Assembly (NCBI RefSeq): GCF_901709675.1
Contig: NC_051094.1
Span: 10,100,501 to 10,164,500 of the forward strand
From: Syngnathus acus
Lineage: Eukaryota > Chordata > Actinopteri > Syngnathiformes > Syngnathidae
Length of the DNA stretch: 64,000 nucleotides
Direction of reading: 5' to 3'
Part shown: positions 12,099-24,706 of the stretch, piece by piece
Numbering within the stretch: position 1 is the first letter of the stretch
How the letters are laid out: every line of letters starts with the position of its first letter
Made by a program: the position numbers and the translations under genes
Notes under the pieces: generated by a model
Database searches by the model: none
The model's input: only the letters and a program-made list of their open reading frames with translations
What the model was told of the DNA's origin: nothing

Positions 12099-15000
12099 TC
12101 AGGAGCGACTGCGATCCTCTTGGGTACCCACCAGCATTTTACTATAAAGCTTCTGCTGCTCTTCTTTAAAAGTATCTTTGACCTTTTCTCGCTTTAGCCC
12201 TCCGTCCCTGCAAAGAAAGCTTCATTCGTCACTGTCATTTTTGCTGGCTGTATCATTCTCCCATTCAATACGTGTGACCTTATTGGAAATAAGTTCCTTT
12301 TTTTAACAGTGAACGTGGATTGTATCCGGTTTACACAGTACACGGTGACATTGGTGAACACATAAACAGCTCAGATTGTGTGACCATGATGAAAAATGTA
12401 TGTTGAGCTTGTCTTACCACAAAAGGTCCACTAGGCCTCCTTGTCTGGCGATGGCTGCTTTTACCCGATTGGCAAACTGTACAGCGTCTTCCCCTTCCTA
12501 TGGAAAATGCAGAAATGTGAGCTCAAAAAAATATATATATATCCGCATGACTTTATAGTGCAGCAAAGTCAGAGTGGTACCTTTCTAGACATAGGAGGGA
12601 GGTACCACACACTGCAGACAATGGCCCAGCTGCTCATCATACGTAACAGGTAGTTGACCATTCCAAACTTGCTGCTATTCCAGAAGGCGTCTCCAAATCT
12701 GGGATCATACTGAAACGACCAAATGACATTGTCAACACATGGTTGGAATTATGATAAGGACGTATACTAAGACAAACATTTCTCAGACCTTGATAGCGAC
12801 TGGGTACACTGTGCCGCCAATTTCAAAACTTCCTTTTTTAAACATCATAACTGATGTGTTGTTAATGCATGTACCTGAAAAAAACAAAAAACATTTTATC
12901 AAAAATATAACACTCTTGTGCTTTAAAGCAGTGTTTCCCAACCATTGTGTCCACGGCACACTGGTGTGGGGTGAGAGATTTTCAGCTGTGCCGTGGGAAA
13001 TTGTCCAATATTAATTACAGAGCGCATTGTAAATAGGATCGCCAAGGCTTGCTAATCGCGCATGCGTGGCTAATCAGAGAATCTTGAGATTTCATGTTGT
13101 GTCGGCGTGTATTCTGTTTGTGTGATCGGCACATATTCTGTTTGAAGCTGTGTGCTTTTGATAACAGTGACACTCTAACGGCCGTGGTGCATTTGCAGAC
13201 TGACGGAAATCCCAGTATGTAGATCAACTGGAGAATCTGGATTGTTCATTTTCACCAACATAAAATACAGTCAAGTCGTGACACCTTGTCTGTGATCGCC
13301 AGAACAGGAGAGCGTCTTTAAACGTGACTTTGTTCTCATTGTCGCACTATTTATCGAGCTGGTCTAAAACAGTAAACAAAGTAATGTTGATTGTTTTGGA
13401 TTTTAATCACTTTCAATAGTTTATTCCTTACACTGTCTAAAACCTTTGTCACTTTTATTAAAAAAGGAGAAATACAATTTAAAAAATATAAATGTATTTA
13501 TGAAATGATTCCACTCTCTCTCCATGAACGTGTATATGGGAATAGGACTTTATTTATAGAGTACGTTCACAACGTCTTTCGCTGTAATATAACTAATTTT
13601 AATATAGAAGTTGGTGTAACACCTAACAGTTTTGTTGGTGGTGTGCCTCGAGATTTCTTCCAATAAAAAGGTGTGCCGTGGATGAAAAAGGTTAAGAAAC
13701 TCAACCCAATACAACACTCTAACTCACCTTCTGGGAATATGAGAATGGGAAGTTTAGATTTATCTTGTGCATGGTCACTCAGCCTGTATTGCAGAGAAAA
13801 CAATATGTCTTTTTTTATCTGAAAGGATTCTCCATCAATTATGATAATAATCACTATAAAGGTGTGGACAAAAAAGTAGCAGTTCTACCTGTTGGCCACT
13901 AGATGTCTGTCTTTGACCTCTGAGCGTTCAAACCAAATGTGTGGGCAGGCCTTCACCATAGATCGCTGGATAAGTCCCATCAAGCCGCCATGAATTTGGC
14001 CCACCTGACACACACATGCAACGTTAGACTTGCAATGGGATCCACATTTGAGAAATTTGTAAAGACAAGTAGTACAGAAAAAGAGTGAACGCTTACCATT
14101 GCATAGCAGCCATCACTGGCCAGAATTATGACATCAATGGGTGACGTGTGGTTGGCGACGCAGATTCCTCCATTTTTGGGTTTATTCTCACTTCAAATGG
14201 AAAACAATAGATAAAGTGAGGACTTGCTAACATACACCAAGAACCATCTATTCAAATCACGTGCTTGAAAGTCATGATGACGCAGTTACACATCAACTCC
14301 ATTTCTTTTATACCAAAAATAAAACGCCATTTCTTTCTAAAGGGCACCAAGTGTTCATGCCAGAGATTGAGTTACAAAAGAGCATCACTGACTGGTGTAT
14401 TTTTATCACCCTGCCATAGAGAATGTTACAACAGGCCTGATATCTCACGCTACAAAAGCCGTGTCATTGCCTGCTTACTTTCCGCTGTACCAATACATTG
14501 CACAATATGCAAATGAAACATCGCCACCATTTAATTTTCGACAGCATAGCACGGTTCTGTTTCTATCACATAGCCATAAAGTACGCACTTGAAATGGGAA
14601 ACAATAACCTTAAGAATGTCTCCCAATCACTGTGTCGTAAGACATCATCAGGTGTGCAGGGGTAAAAACAGGGAATGACTGTTTGTCAAATTTGTAGAAT
14701 ACTAACGTTTGCTGAATTGTCGGAGTCAGCATCTGGCTACATGGCTCAAATCTGGTGTGATTTTTAAATGGTTAATAGAAGAGACATTACTATTGAGGAG
14801 TTTGTGTCCTGTCTAACCCAATAACAATGTAAAATGGAATCAAATGTAAAAAGCACCAAGTCTGAGCCTCTGGCAACCTCCCTTTCACAACCACTTTCAT
14901 TTTCTGACTGAGTTCTAACCCACTCGTGTCTCCTCACTTTAGAGGAAAGCCATCTGGCATTATGTAATCTTGAGTAGACCCGAGTAGATTAGGTATGAGG

Positions 15001-18000
15001 AGAAATAGGTATGGGAATGTTCACGCGCAAGAGCCAATGGGGCATTTCCTTCCCTCCCCTAATTCATTTTGCAGAAATTGTAATGACATCTGTTTTTCTT
15101 ATCACTAGGCTAGATTGGAGAGTAAATGAACATTATTTTAGAAGTTAGCATAAAGAGACGATTTCAAAACTCACAGATGTTTGCCAAAGTTTCAAATTAA
15201 AAAGGAATAAAGTAACAAAACCATATAGCCATACAGGATAAGCAATAAACTACGAATACAAGTAACGAAAACGACTCAGACAAAGAACTTTTATACAATT
15301 TGCAAAATTATTGTTATCAAGTGTGTATTTAGACAACTGCATGTACTATATATAGACACAAGTTGCTTATACACTACCGTTCAAAAGTTTGGGGTCACAA
15401 AATTGTTTGGGTGACCCCAAACTTTTGAACGGTAGTGTATATATTTATTTAGATAATTATTTATAGATTATATATATAATCTTCTGTGTAAAAAATCTTA
15501 TAATATATATGTATACTTATATTCATAGATTATATATAATCTTATACAAATATAAGATATAATTTATAATATTTAATTCATAATATTTTATTATAATAAT
15601 ATTTACACTACCGTTCAAAAGTTTGGAGTCACCCAAACAATTTTGTGACCCCAAACTTTTGAACGGTAGTGTATATAATGTGTAAACTTCAACTCAATAC
15701 TAAAAGTGATCAAATAGAACACACATAATTAGCTTGTGCGCCTCTTTATGGATACAGCTGTTATTATCAAGGATGGATTTAGTTTTCCTTTTGTGTACTT
15801 CTATCTTTCCTCTAACTTCCCTACTGATAAGACCGTAATAAGGGTCGATTAAGACATCACTGTTTAGTGCAATAAAAATGTGACGGCTACAATAACACTG
15901 GCAATAAACAAGTCTGCAATATGACTGCAGCCACTTCAACAGCTGTACTACACTACAATAAAGAGCTAGGAGATAAAAACTCTTATCTTTTTAGAAAACA
16001 ATTAGATTTTAAACATGTTCCCTTTTCTCCCTCATAAAAAGACCAAATGTCAAGAACTTACTGTGCTTCCTCTTTTGTATCTCTTTTGTCAAAATATGCA
16101 CATTAACAGTCCTTAAGAACTGAAAATGTTAACATAGCTAAATGAACTGTCACACCACTGGCTTCATTGCTCCATGATGTTTTCATTATTTGACCCATAA
16201 TCCTTACCTGTCGTGGAATGTTATGATGGCAGTAAGAGCTCTGACACATATTCTGTTGCACATAAGGTGGGCCTTTTCACTCAGGATGCTTTTTATCCTG
16301 CAAAAAATAGCACATTGGAGTCATTTTCCACAAAGTTGCACGTTTGTTTTGGCATAATCTATTCAGCTTGATAAAATATGACAGCACAGTAGTCAAAAGA
16401 TTCAGTTAAAAGGTGAAAATATCGGTCTAATCGTGTAAAAAAAAAAAAAAAATACACAAGACACAGATAGTTACCTTCCATTGGGCAGTAAGCCGATAAG
16501 AGAAGTGAGGAATACCAGGAGGCCAACACCAGTGAAGGCAAGGGTTACCCTGAAACAAATAGGGCAGATCAATTCCTGTTATTGACATTATTTGTTTAAA
16601 ACCAGGACAGGGACATCAGACAAATTGAGTGACCATTTAGAATAAACCCATCAAGAGGACACACTTGGACAAATGTAACTAAACAAGTGGTATGACACAG
16701 GCTTGTATATGTGTGGGGGCGAAAAAAAAACAACCCCCAAAAAAATTATGTGCGTTGGTGTGGCCTATTTTGCCTCCCCCACCATGTGTGCAAGCCAGGC
16801 TCAGCGGTGACTCACAATTTGTGACACATCAAGTGTCCCTCGAAATTTTATGCACAATCATGAAGTCGTCACGATTCACACATCTTTAAAGTATGTTACT
16901 AGACTTCTTTCATCTGCCAATAGAGAAATTGTATGAGTCAAGGCACAAATCTGAACGTGGCCAGACTAGTTTGGCTTCACAATCCACTATGGCCCACTAA
17001 AACCTCTGCCTTGAAACATCAGCCTTCTGCCTACATATAGCAGTCATTTCAATAAACTTAATTTATAACACTTTTTTTTTCCTCCAGTAGTCTCCATTCT
17101 ACTTGGCAGCAAAGCCTGAATTGTCATTTTCATAATACGCTAGAGGAAATGAAACCATATTTTTCTTTGCGAAAGAGAAGTTGTAAATGTTTTTACCGCA
17201 ACACACAATGCCTGTACAGAAACTGATCTTTATAGCTGATGTTTACTGTGGAACAGCAGTGGGAGTGAAAACAAAGTGCCGTGAGATGCTACTAGGAGAA
17301 TTTCGGAGTGAAAGAAACGAAGCTAAACAACATTGACCTGACACGAGGAGAACAGACTCATTAATTGTGGGACTTGTACAGATAACCACCAACCCGTCAA
17401 TGTTTTACTCCTGATAAAGTACAGTTAAGAAGGTAAATAAACTCTCCCCCAGGCATGTCACAAGACAGAATACAGTAACGTATTGCATTGGTAAGACTGC
17501 TCATACCGCCAGGAGCTCTAAAGTTTGAGCAAACACGATAATCAAAATGTTAGTTTTGTACTTTATTAAAGTCTTTAGTTGTGAATTGTTAAATGCTGCT
17601 TCCCAAACAAGCAGTTGCTACTAGTGCACTACAATCAGTTAATGTTACTGTCAAAATTGATTTCAAGATACTCCGGTGGTCGTCTTGACAATCAAGATTT
17701 GAATTAGGATTATGATATTACATTGTTTCCAGCTAAGATTAAACAAATATTTGAATTATTTGTACAGTTAATACCTGAGAGGTAAAAGGATTCCGTAGCG
17801 GATCAGCAAGCCCAGTCCCCACAGCACAGTCAGCCTCAGGCTGATGTAGTGAAAGTTGTAGTTGCTGCGTGTCAGCAGATTCCAAGACTCCAACTCCTCC
17901 GCCGAGAACCGCTTGGTCACCTCGTCGTCCATGATGCTCTCCACTCCTCTTCGGGCAAAATAGAAGATGTCCGACATCTCAAACTCGGGCGCCGAGTCCA

Positions 18001-19665
18001 GGTCTTTGTTGCTGCCGCTGCGTCGAATCTCCTTCATTTCTTCTTCCAAGGAAGTGGGGTGCTTTGCAATAATGGCTGGAGCCATCCAGAGGAGGGTGGT
18101 GTCATCAATACATAACATTAGCACAGAATGAAATCCAAAAATATTTCACCTTACCATTTGAGTAGGGTTTATACAAGGGATGATTGTTTTCCTTGGCTCC
18201 TCTCTCCATCCTCAGTGTAGCCCACTACAAAAATAACAACAGGTGAGTACAGAAGAGCTGACATATTTATTAAATGTAGGTTTTCCACATCATATTCAGA
18301 ATGAAAGTTACTGTACAGTCAAACCACAGAATGGAGGTTACCGTACAGTCAAACCACATTACATAACTTTTTTTCATTTTTCAAGTCCACTTCAATGCAG
18401 AGGCCTTCCTTTAAGCAACAAAAAAAGGAGGTACTTCAATTGCAAAGAAAAGTACATTCTGTTCTCTTAAGCGTGAGCCAAAAAAGCTTCAGGGAAGAAT
18501 TGGGCTTGGAGGCACGTCACCAGCCCAAGCAATTACATTTGAATGCAAAACTTAAGGCGTGAGTCATCTTAGTGGCGCAATTGTGAGAAAGTTAAGTGAG
18601 CGTATTGTCAAGAAGACATGTCGGAAACAATTAGCAAGTAAAGAATGCTTGGAATTACAGATGCTTTGACAGCCATGCGGTGCATTTAAAAAGTTTGTTT
18701 ATGAAGTAAAAGTCAAATCCCACAGGACAATTACTTGAAATCAAGGTCACAATTTCCACAGACACGGTATTAGAGGAATCACTTGTTATACTTGAACAAA
18801 TCAAGAAGTCATGACTTGGTTTACGTCAGCTTTTGACAGTTTCCACATTTCTCATGTTTGCTAAAGGGATTTGGAGAACAAGATATCGCAACAGTTTCCA
18901 TTGGCTCGCTTCGTTTGGTCAGTTTTCCTCCAGAATTTACCTTTTAATTTAGAAGAATTAAAAGAATTTAGAATCTTAACTAAGTGATCGCGATAAAAAT
19001 AAACAAATGTGTGTTACGGTGTAGTATTTAGTCCCATTATGGAGTAAGGCAACTTTTTGGTGTATTTAAAGCAGCTAGAGGTTTGACAGACTATAGTTAG
19101 GGACAAGCTACAACCTCACATGTTACATAACAGCAGGCTGCACAGTTAATCCATAACCACCACTGAAAGCAATGAACCTTGGCTGTATGCTTCGTAATAG
19201 TGCAAATGCACAATTTTCCGGAAAAATATGCCTCGTGATTGAATTTCTAAGTCATAATCATAAAACTAGTGGTGATGAAACATTAATTCAGTATCCCCCT
19301 CCAAAAAGAGCTTCCTGCTTGCTCTTTAGTAGATGTCTGTCAGGCATCTTCAAATAGAGAATAGCTTTTCTTTATATTTTATCTCCTCTATTTTAGTTTA
19401 TATTACAGTAATGTTAAAATGCTCCTAAAAACTTTAAATGTAGGTTTGGCTTTTGTTACTTATTTTGTGAGTACAACATTTAAGTGGCATTGCTCACCTC
19501 AAAGACTTTCAACAATGATTTCATGTAGAGGCGTCTGATGCCAAAGGACACCCCGAAGATGGCGGGCACGATGATGAAGACGAGCAGCAGTGTGAACCAC
19601 ACAGTGAGGGAGATACCCAGGAGGATACACACCAAACTGTCAAAGGGGTTAAAATACAGCTCCAT
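12099..19665 (-). CDS. gpat4: Glycerol-3-phosphate acyltransferase 4 (GPAT4/AGPAT6)
   Basis: ER enzyme that acylates sn-glycerol-3-phosphate to lysophosphatidic acid, the first step of triacylglycerol and glycerophospholipid synthesis. Twelve coding exons: 19498-19665, 18155-18224, 17775-18075, 16475-16549, 16208-16297, 14097-14190, 13889-14004, 13728-13783, 12789-12874, 12581-12709, 12418-12497, 12099-12207. They give 457 residues; human GPAT4 has 456. A hydrophobic segment (about 11-40) follows the N-terminus. Motif I is NHTSPID (248-254, catalytic His249 and Asp254), motif II is FERSE (291-295), motif III is FPEG (321-324). The start is the first ATG of an open frame, MELYF. The coding exon extends upstream as 5' UTR to an acceptor at about 20017. 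A noncoding first exon probably ends at the donor at 20628. The protein is highly similar to human GPAT4. A hAT-like element lies in the intron between 12874 and 13728. Confidence 0.96.
12929..13702. mobile_element. hAT-like non-autonomous DNA transposon in a gpat4 intron
   Basis: The left end reads cagtgtttcccaacc. The right end, near ggttaagaaactc, is an imperfect inverted copy. Just inside both ends is a shared motif, gtgtgccgtg-like on the right and ccacggcacactggtgtg on the left. This terminal pattern is typical of hAT elements. I found no matching 8-bp target duplication, so the boundaries may be eroded. It encodes no transposase. Confidence 0.6.
15371..15672. mobile_element. Two palindromic transposon-end hairpins flanking an AT-rich core
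   Basis: The segments at 15371-15438 and 15605-15672 are each near-perfect inverted repeats that begin acactaccgttcaaaagttt and end with its complement. The second hairpin is in effect the reverse complement of the first, as the loop sequences aaaattgtttggg and cccaaacaatttt show. The AT-rich core, with its own palindromes such as gattatatataatc, lies between them. The terminal motif resembles ends of teleost Tc1-like elements. It lies in the gpat4 intron between the exons at 14097-14190 and 16208-16297. Confidence 0.75.
18298..18357. repeat. 30-bp tandem duplication
   Basis: Two adjacent 30-base copies share the ending gtacagtcaaaccac and differ at three positions. They lie in the first coding intron of gpat4. 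Confidence 0.85.
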
Positions 19666-21004
19666 TTTCAAGACAGCTGAGCGGCGAGGTCTTCTGGATC
19701 GGCCCGAGTCAGATGGGTCGAGTACAAGTCTCAATCTCTACGCCTTGGCCTCAACTGGCCCCTTATCTGGCGTCAACATATGGTCTTCATAAAGACAACT
19801 ATAGGATGGAGCTCTGGACGATCATCTTAATATTTTCATCTCGGGCAACATCAAAAAACAAAAAGGTCCATCTGTATTTCTGACCGGATGTAATATCCAA
19901 GTGTCCTCGTGGTTATAGCAAGAGTCCCATTGGGAGGATGTAAACAAAAAACAGCTGGACTCAGCAGGTAAATCGCCTGTGGTGAGGATCCGCTCTACTC
20001 CTTAGTGGGAAGTTGGCCTGGAAAGAATTACAAAGTTGATCATCACAATATCTCACTTACAATACTCATTTGAATGATTCAAATACTACTTTGCATCTTC
20101 GACGTGTTGTCGATTTTCGAGGCTGTGTACATTCGGTTGTTTGAGTCGTTTTGAATTTGGTGTTTTTAGAAAGCTTTCATTTTAACTAGACTTATCAAGC
20201 TTTGAGGACTTTATATCTTATCGAAGGGCCCCTTCTCCTCTATTGATGATTCAGCGGGACGGCTAACGACAAGCACAGGCACAGCTAGCTTCTTCACGAA
20301 AAGGCACTTGGCTAACATTTTATTTGACATCACCATTTCTACTACGTATCCACGTCATAATTGTTTTTTAACGCTAGCATGTGTTGCTCGAGAGCCTGAG
20401 ATGCCTACTAAGCCATCACCACCATGATTAAAAGTGAGCTTTATTGGGTCTGATCCCAGGCGTGCTCCAGCTTTTGAGGTTAGCTTTTGCCATCGGCCGC
20501 GACTAAGGTTTGGACTTCTGAGCCAAGCTTTTGTTGTCAGCGTGCATTGTGTGAATGTTTATAGGGAGCGCGTCCAAAAACTATCAAAACGCACGTAAAA
20601 GAGAGAACTAATGGATGATAGACCCACCTTGGTTAGCGGCACCGGTCCATCTTTTCTCTTTATCCCGACAGACTCATGCCAAACTCCGCCCGGCGCACAA
20701 CGTGAGCAGATAGGGGGCCACTAGTGGGAGCGGAGCTATTAGCTGCGTGTTTTTACAACCAGTCGAAGACGTGCCAACTCTACAGCGACCTCACTTGTTT
20801 AAAACTGGCTACTACAGGATCTAGATAAGATGACAGCTAATAACTGCATATTTGTGTTGTAAAGAAACGGCAAGTTGAGAGTTGCGTTGTCTCTTAATTT
20901 TATTCACACTGGCCTTGGTGAAGCGAACCTGAGCGATCCTATTGGTGTAGGACATCTAAGTAGATAAAATACATTAAAGAGAAATTAAAGACATCAGTGT
21001 AGAG

Positions 21005-21405
21005 CACTGGTGTCAAAGTCAAGGCCCGGGGGCCAGATACGGCCCGCCACATCATTTTAGGTGGCCCGTGAAGACAAATTGTGCATAGAATTCATGTCAA
21101 TTCCAAAATGTAATTTTCTTTTCACTTTTAAAAGTAGAGATATTAGCAATTTTTATTACCATTCATTTTTTTAAATGTTTTTTATTTTTAAATATTTGAT
21201 TTCAATAGCTCATTTTTAAATATTTGAACAGTTTTTATTAGTCTCTGTTTTGAAAACTAGTTATTCGTCAGTTTGTTGTGTAGCCTATACTATATGTACA
21301 ATATGAGACGTTCGTACATTTATTTGGGTTGCCAATTTTAATGGCCCTGTGAGGCAAACTATGACTATGATGCGGCACGCAACAAAAATAAGTTTGACAC
21401 CCCTG
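21005..21405. mobile_element. hAT-type miniature inverted-repeat element, copy 1
   Basis: The terminal inverted repeats are cactggtgtcaaa at the left and the complement of caggggtgtcaaa at the right. The element is flanked on both sides by gtgtagag (20997-21004 and 21406-21413), a perfect 8-bp target-site duplication. The internal sequence includes cggcccgccacatca near the left end and gcggcacgcaac near the right end. A related copy lies at 41006-41327. It carries no transposase. Confidence 0.9.
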
Positions 21406-21677
21406 GTGTAGAGGAACAAATTGTGTATGGACTTTGATGCTGGTACAGTGTGACTGCTAAAATAATATTGCCATATCAATCAGGAACGTCATAATCAGTA
21501 TACTACTGAACTAATGTAACTTATAAATCAAAAAGTATAGACATTTGTGCATGATGGCAATTTTTTATAAAGAAAAAGAAAATCTGCTGGAAATCCTTTT
21601 TCCCTTCTTAATAGTGCCATGTTTGCTATATAAATAAAGCACTATATAAATAAGAATGTATCTTATTGTAGTAATAT

Positions 21678-21835
21678 GTCAATCATGATTTTTACCATTT
21701 GGGTAAAAAAGAAAAAAAACAATTGTTAAAAAAATATTTTATTCACACATCACATATCGTCAATCATGATTTTTGCCATTTTGGGTAAAAAAAAAAAGCA
21801 TTTCTTAAAAAATATTTTATTCACACATTTACATT
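21678..21835. repeat. About 81-bp tandem duplication over the polr3d 3' end
   Basis: Copy 1 spans 21678-21758 and copy 2 starts at 21759. Both begin gtcaatcatgatttt, continue with a ccatttgggt-like segment and an A-rich run, and end in tattttattcacacat. Each copy includes TTTATT, the complement of AATAAA, at 21738-21743 and 21816-21821. Confidence 0.88.
21816..21821 (-). terminator. Candidate polr3d poly(A) signal, with a duplicate at 21738-21743
   Basis: AATAAA on the minus strand lies about 190 bases past the polr3d stop. The tandem duplication provides a second identical hexamer 78 bases further downstream. Confidence 0.5.
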
Positions 21836-22011
21836 CATGTACAGCCAAATTATTTCAGATGTACAGTAGACTGAAGGAATATGGCATATAATTGAATTAA
21901 TGTGTGAAGCAAAAATAACCTTTCGATCTTGTTTCAAGTTTTATAGTTTAGTGTGTTAGCAGACTTTCATACGACACCGCAGAGCAAATCAACAAAGGTC
22001 ATCAATGATCA

Positions 22012-23944
22012 TCACCTGCTTTCCAGCAGAGATTCAAAGTCTGGTGAGCAAACCATTTTGTGTTTCACATTCCCAAACACAGTCAAGTCTCCTGTTCGTC
22101 CCTCAGTGTCAACAGAAACCAGTTCCTGGAAGACATTAAGGACAAACACAAGGGGTGGAGTTCAGTCCTTCTATAACTAAACAATGCAGGATTGGCTTCT
22201 GCAGCAGGTGCCAAAGACATACAGAAAGAGAGTAACCTTCATGATTAAACTCCTGTCATACCTGCAGAAAAGAGCATGATGCTCCAAGGGACACATCCAG
22301 CGTGATCTGTCCCATTATGAGCTGCACCCGACCGGACTTCCGCACCAGCATTTTTCCAACAAGACCCTCTCGCAGATCTTTCAAATTACAGCTGATATCT
22401 TCATTTTGCTCCTCCTGTTATATATGCAATGTGTACTTACACATGCATGTAATCATTTCATTTGTTTGTAATAAAGACATTAAGCTTACCTGAGACTCCG
22501 TTTTCAGGAGGACAGACTGACCGTCCTCGGACTTCACCTCGGTTTTTATCGGCTTGTACTCTTTGGTGGGCGGCTGGCCTGGCAGCGTATCTGGCAGCTG
22601 CACGAAGAACAGCTCCTCACCTTTGCTCAGACTCCACTTGTGAAGAAGATCCGTCAGAACATCCGGCTCAGGTAGTGGAGGAGGCTTGAAAGTCGCTTCA
22701 GGCTTCTTTATCGGTGTTTCCTCATGCTCCTCCTTAACTGTAAACAAAAGGTTTGCTTATTGTTTTCCATAGCTTACCCACATGCATGTATTACGAAATG
22801 ATTAAATGATTTTTTTTGGTATCATGACATGTAAGCATTGACATTTTGATGGGAATTTGCAGCCGCTTGCGGAGACGAAGGTATCCTTATTGCTTGACAA
22901 TTAATGATAGCATGTTGCTATGCTAATGGATTATCATAAACAGTGCTGAGCGCTGAGATTGTGGTGATAGTGGTGGCCAGAGTTCAGTACTTTCCACTGC
23001 AGGTTCCATGGGATCATCCTCATCCATCTTCTCAATTTTAATGGTAGGAGCACTGAATTCCTCCTTGAAACCCCACCCAGTCACAGCAAGGGGAAGTTGA
23101 ACCGGGCAGCTCCTCTTTTCACCCCTCAGGTATGGATCGTCTATGAACTGAAAAACATGGAGGGGAAAATTAAAGAATCAAACAGCAGTAGTGTCAAATA
23201 TTGCATCAGAGATACTCACGCTATCATGTTCCAGCTTACGAAGGATTTCTTTGGTCTCTTCTTCAGTTTCTCTCTTCTCTTTTTTGATATTGATGATGGG
23301 GGCTGGTCCTGTGCTTGGGGCATCTCGTTCACTTTCATAACCTATTGTGTATTGAAATAAACCATGGAAATGAATTATTTGTATGATATGATCCAAACCA
23401 AAAACACGGTAGTTACGAATGCCAACCTTTTCTTCTGATGGCTATTTCTCCTGGACCCTGCTCGAAAATAGAGTGGGACTGGATAATCTCCGGGCGACCC
23501 CGGCCCCTGCCTCTCTCTCTTGGACCTCTGCCTCGGGTAGCATTCATCCGCTCTCTCTTTTGCGGACCTTCATCCTTGACACTTTGAAAAATAAATGACA
23601 GTCAACTTTCATCTGAAGTACTTTTCCACCCTGTAATCGTATTGTGAACTTACTCTTCTCTAACCTTGCGGCCAATAATGTTTGGTGTGAACGTTTTCTA
23701 GATGGGAAGAAAAACAAGAACTTGTGAAAAAAAAAAAGAGACAACCAGAATCTTTCATTCAAATATTTTGGGGGAAACAGACCTTTTTTACTCCCCCCAG
23801 GGTGAGATCTCGAGAACGCGTTGCAGGGAGGCGACCTGCAGTGATAGTAGCTGGAAGTCGGCGGCCCATCAGTGGGTTCTTCCCGATCCCTCCAGGTGGT
23901 GGCATGCGATGACCACTGGGATCACCTGTGCCTGAATCGGCCAT
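22012..23944 (-). CDS. polr3d: DNA-directed RNA polymerase III subunit RPC4
   Basis: Subunit of nuclear RNA polymerase III; RPC4 pairs with RPC5 on the TFIIF-like subcomplex used in initiation, termination and re-initiation at tRNA and 5S genes. Eight coding exons: 23783-23944, 23654-23697, 23427-23581, 23220-23341, 22991-23147, 22490-22737, 22262-22414, 22012-22125. They give 384 residues (human 398). Diagnostic segments are RSRDLTLGGVKK (N-terminal), an RGRGRGRPEIIQSHSIFEQG block, INIKKEKRETEEETKEIL, and the conserved C-terminal RPC4 domain with VQLPDTLPGQPP, GKMLVRKSGRVQL and CSFLQELVSV. Acidic and basic low-complexity linkers are typical of the family. Start is the ATG at 23944, MADSGTG. 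A noncoding leader exon upstream is likely, because a 3' splice-site-like AAAG|GATGG directly precedes the ATG. The end of exon 5 (A|GTACTG) is set by frame. Confidence 0.95.
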
Positions 23945-24471
23945 CCTTTACACATATTGTAAAATATAAAAACAAATGAAAATGTTTTGCAGACCGAAGC
24001 AGTATATCATTGGTGACTACAAGTCTACCATCTACCAGTCACGACATATGCACATAAACAAGATATACTAAATATTCTGCATTTACCAACAGGTTTTTGC
24101 AAAATGTCAAGATTGTGGGCAAATGTACAGGTATTTGTGTCTGAATAACAACATTATCCAAATGTACCTTAGAAGAAAAATACCTAATGATAAGTGTATT
24201 GCATTTGTAGTAGCAAAGCAGACTTCAGTGACAAATCGGAGTAGCATGAACTCTTGCAGGGGTCAACAACACAGCAGAAATGCAGCCACACACGTGGCTG
24301 ACCAGCAAACTCGGCAACATGAAATGTCATGCAATGGCGCTTGTCTTGGCACAAACGGGGACACTTACGTTAACGAAGCGTATATATCCTTAGAAGAAAA
24401 TAACTCATTTGTGAGAAGAATCGCGACAAGAGACCAAGTTCCAATGCAGCTTATTCACACGCTGCCGGTAA

Positions 24472-24482
24472 GTCACTTCCGG
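24472..24482 (-). promoter_or_regulatory. Putative ETS-family site near the polr3d promoter
   Basis: The minus strand reads CCGGAAGTGAC, a strong ETS/GABPA-type match. It lies about 530 bases upstream of the polr3d start codon. Promoters of housekeeping genes often carry such sites. The position relative to transcription start is unknown. Confidence 0.4.
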
Positions 24483-24599
24483 GTGTCGTCAGCCAAAGTT
24501 GAGGCGCATCACAACTGCGCACAGCGACGCAGACATCTCGGTCAGCCTTTTATAAAGCGGTTTCTCAATTTTATTTATATTTTTATTTATTATGTTATT

Positions 24600-24606
24600 T
24601 ATATTT

Positions 24607-24662
<56 letters not shown>

Positions 24663-24706
24663 TTTATTATATATATATATTTATATTTTATTATATATAT
24701 ATATAA
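24600..24706. repeat. (TA)n-rich microsatellite
   Basis: A long alternating TA tract at about 24612-24655 is followed by ttatattttatta blocks. It makes up a large part of a spurious 221-codon plus-strand open frame. Confidence 0.9.

Larger units (their letters stand above)
19666..22011. other. gpat4 5' UTR and promoter, then the polr3d 3' flank
   Basis: The range 19666-20017 is gpat4 5' UTR continuous with the first coding exon. A likely noncoding first exon lies about 20628-20700, with donor sequence CCAAG|GTGGGT on the minus strand. The promoter would be around 20700. To the right lies a hAT-type miniature element at 21005-21405. A tandem duplication over the polr3d 3' end lies at 21678-21835. 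Confidence 0.5.

Noticed and set aside
19498-19734. Extension of the gpat4 N-terminus upstream of MELYF
   Set aside because: The upstream frame is open but has no ATG; the apparent start at 19734 is a TTG, and human GPAT4 begins at the equivalent of MELYF.
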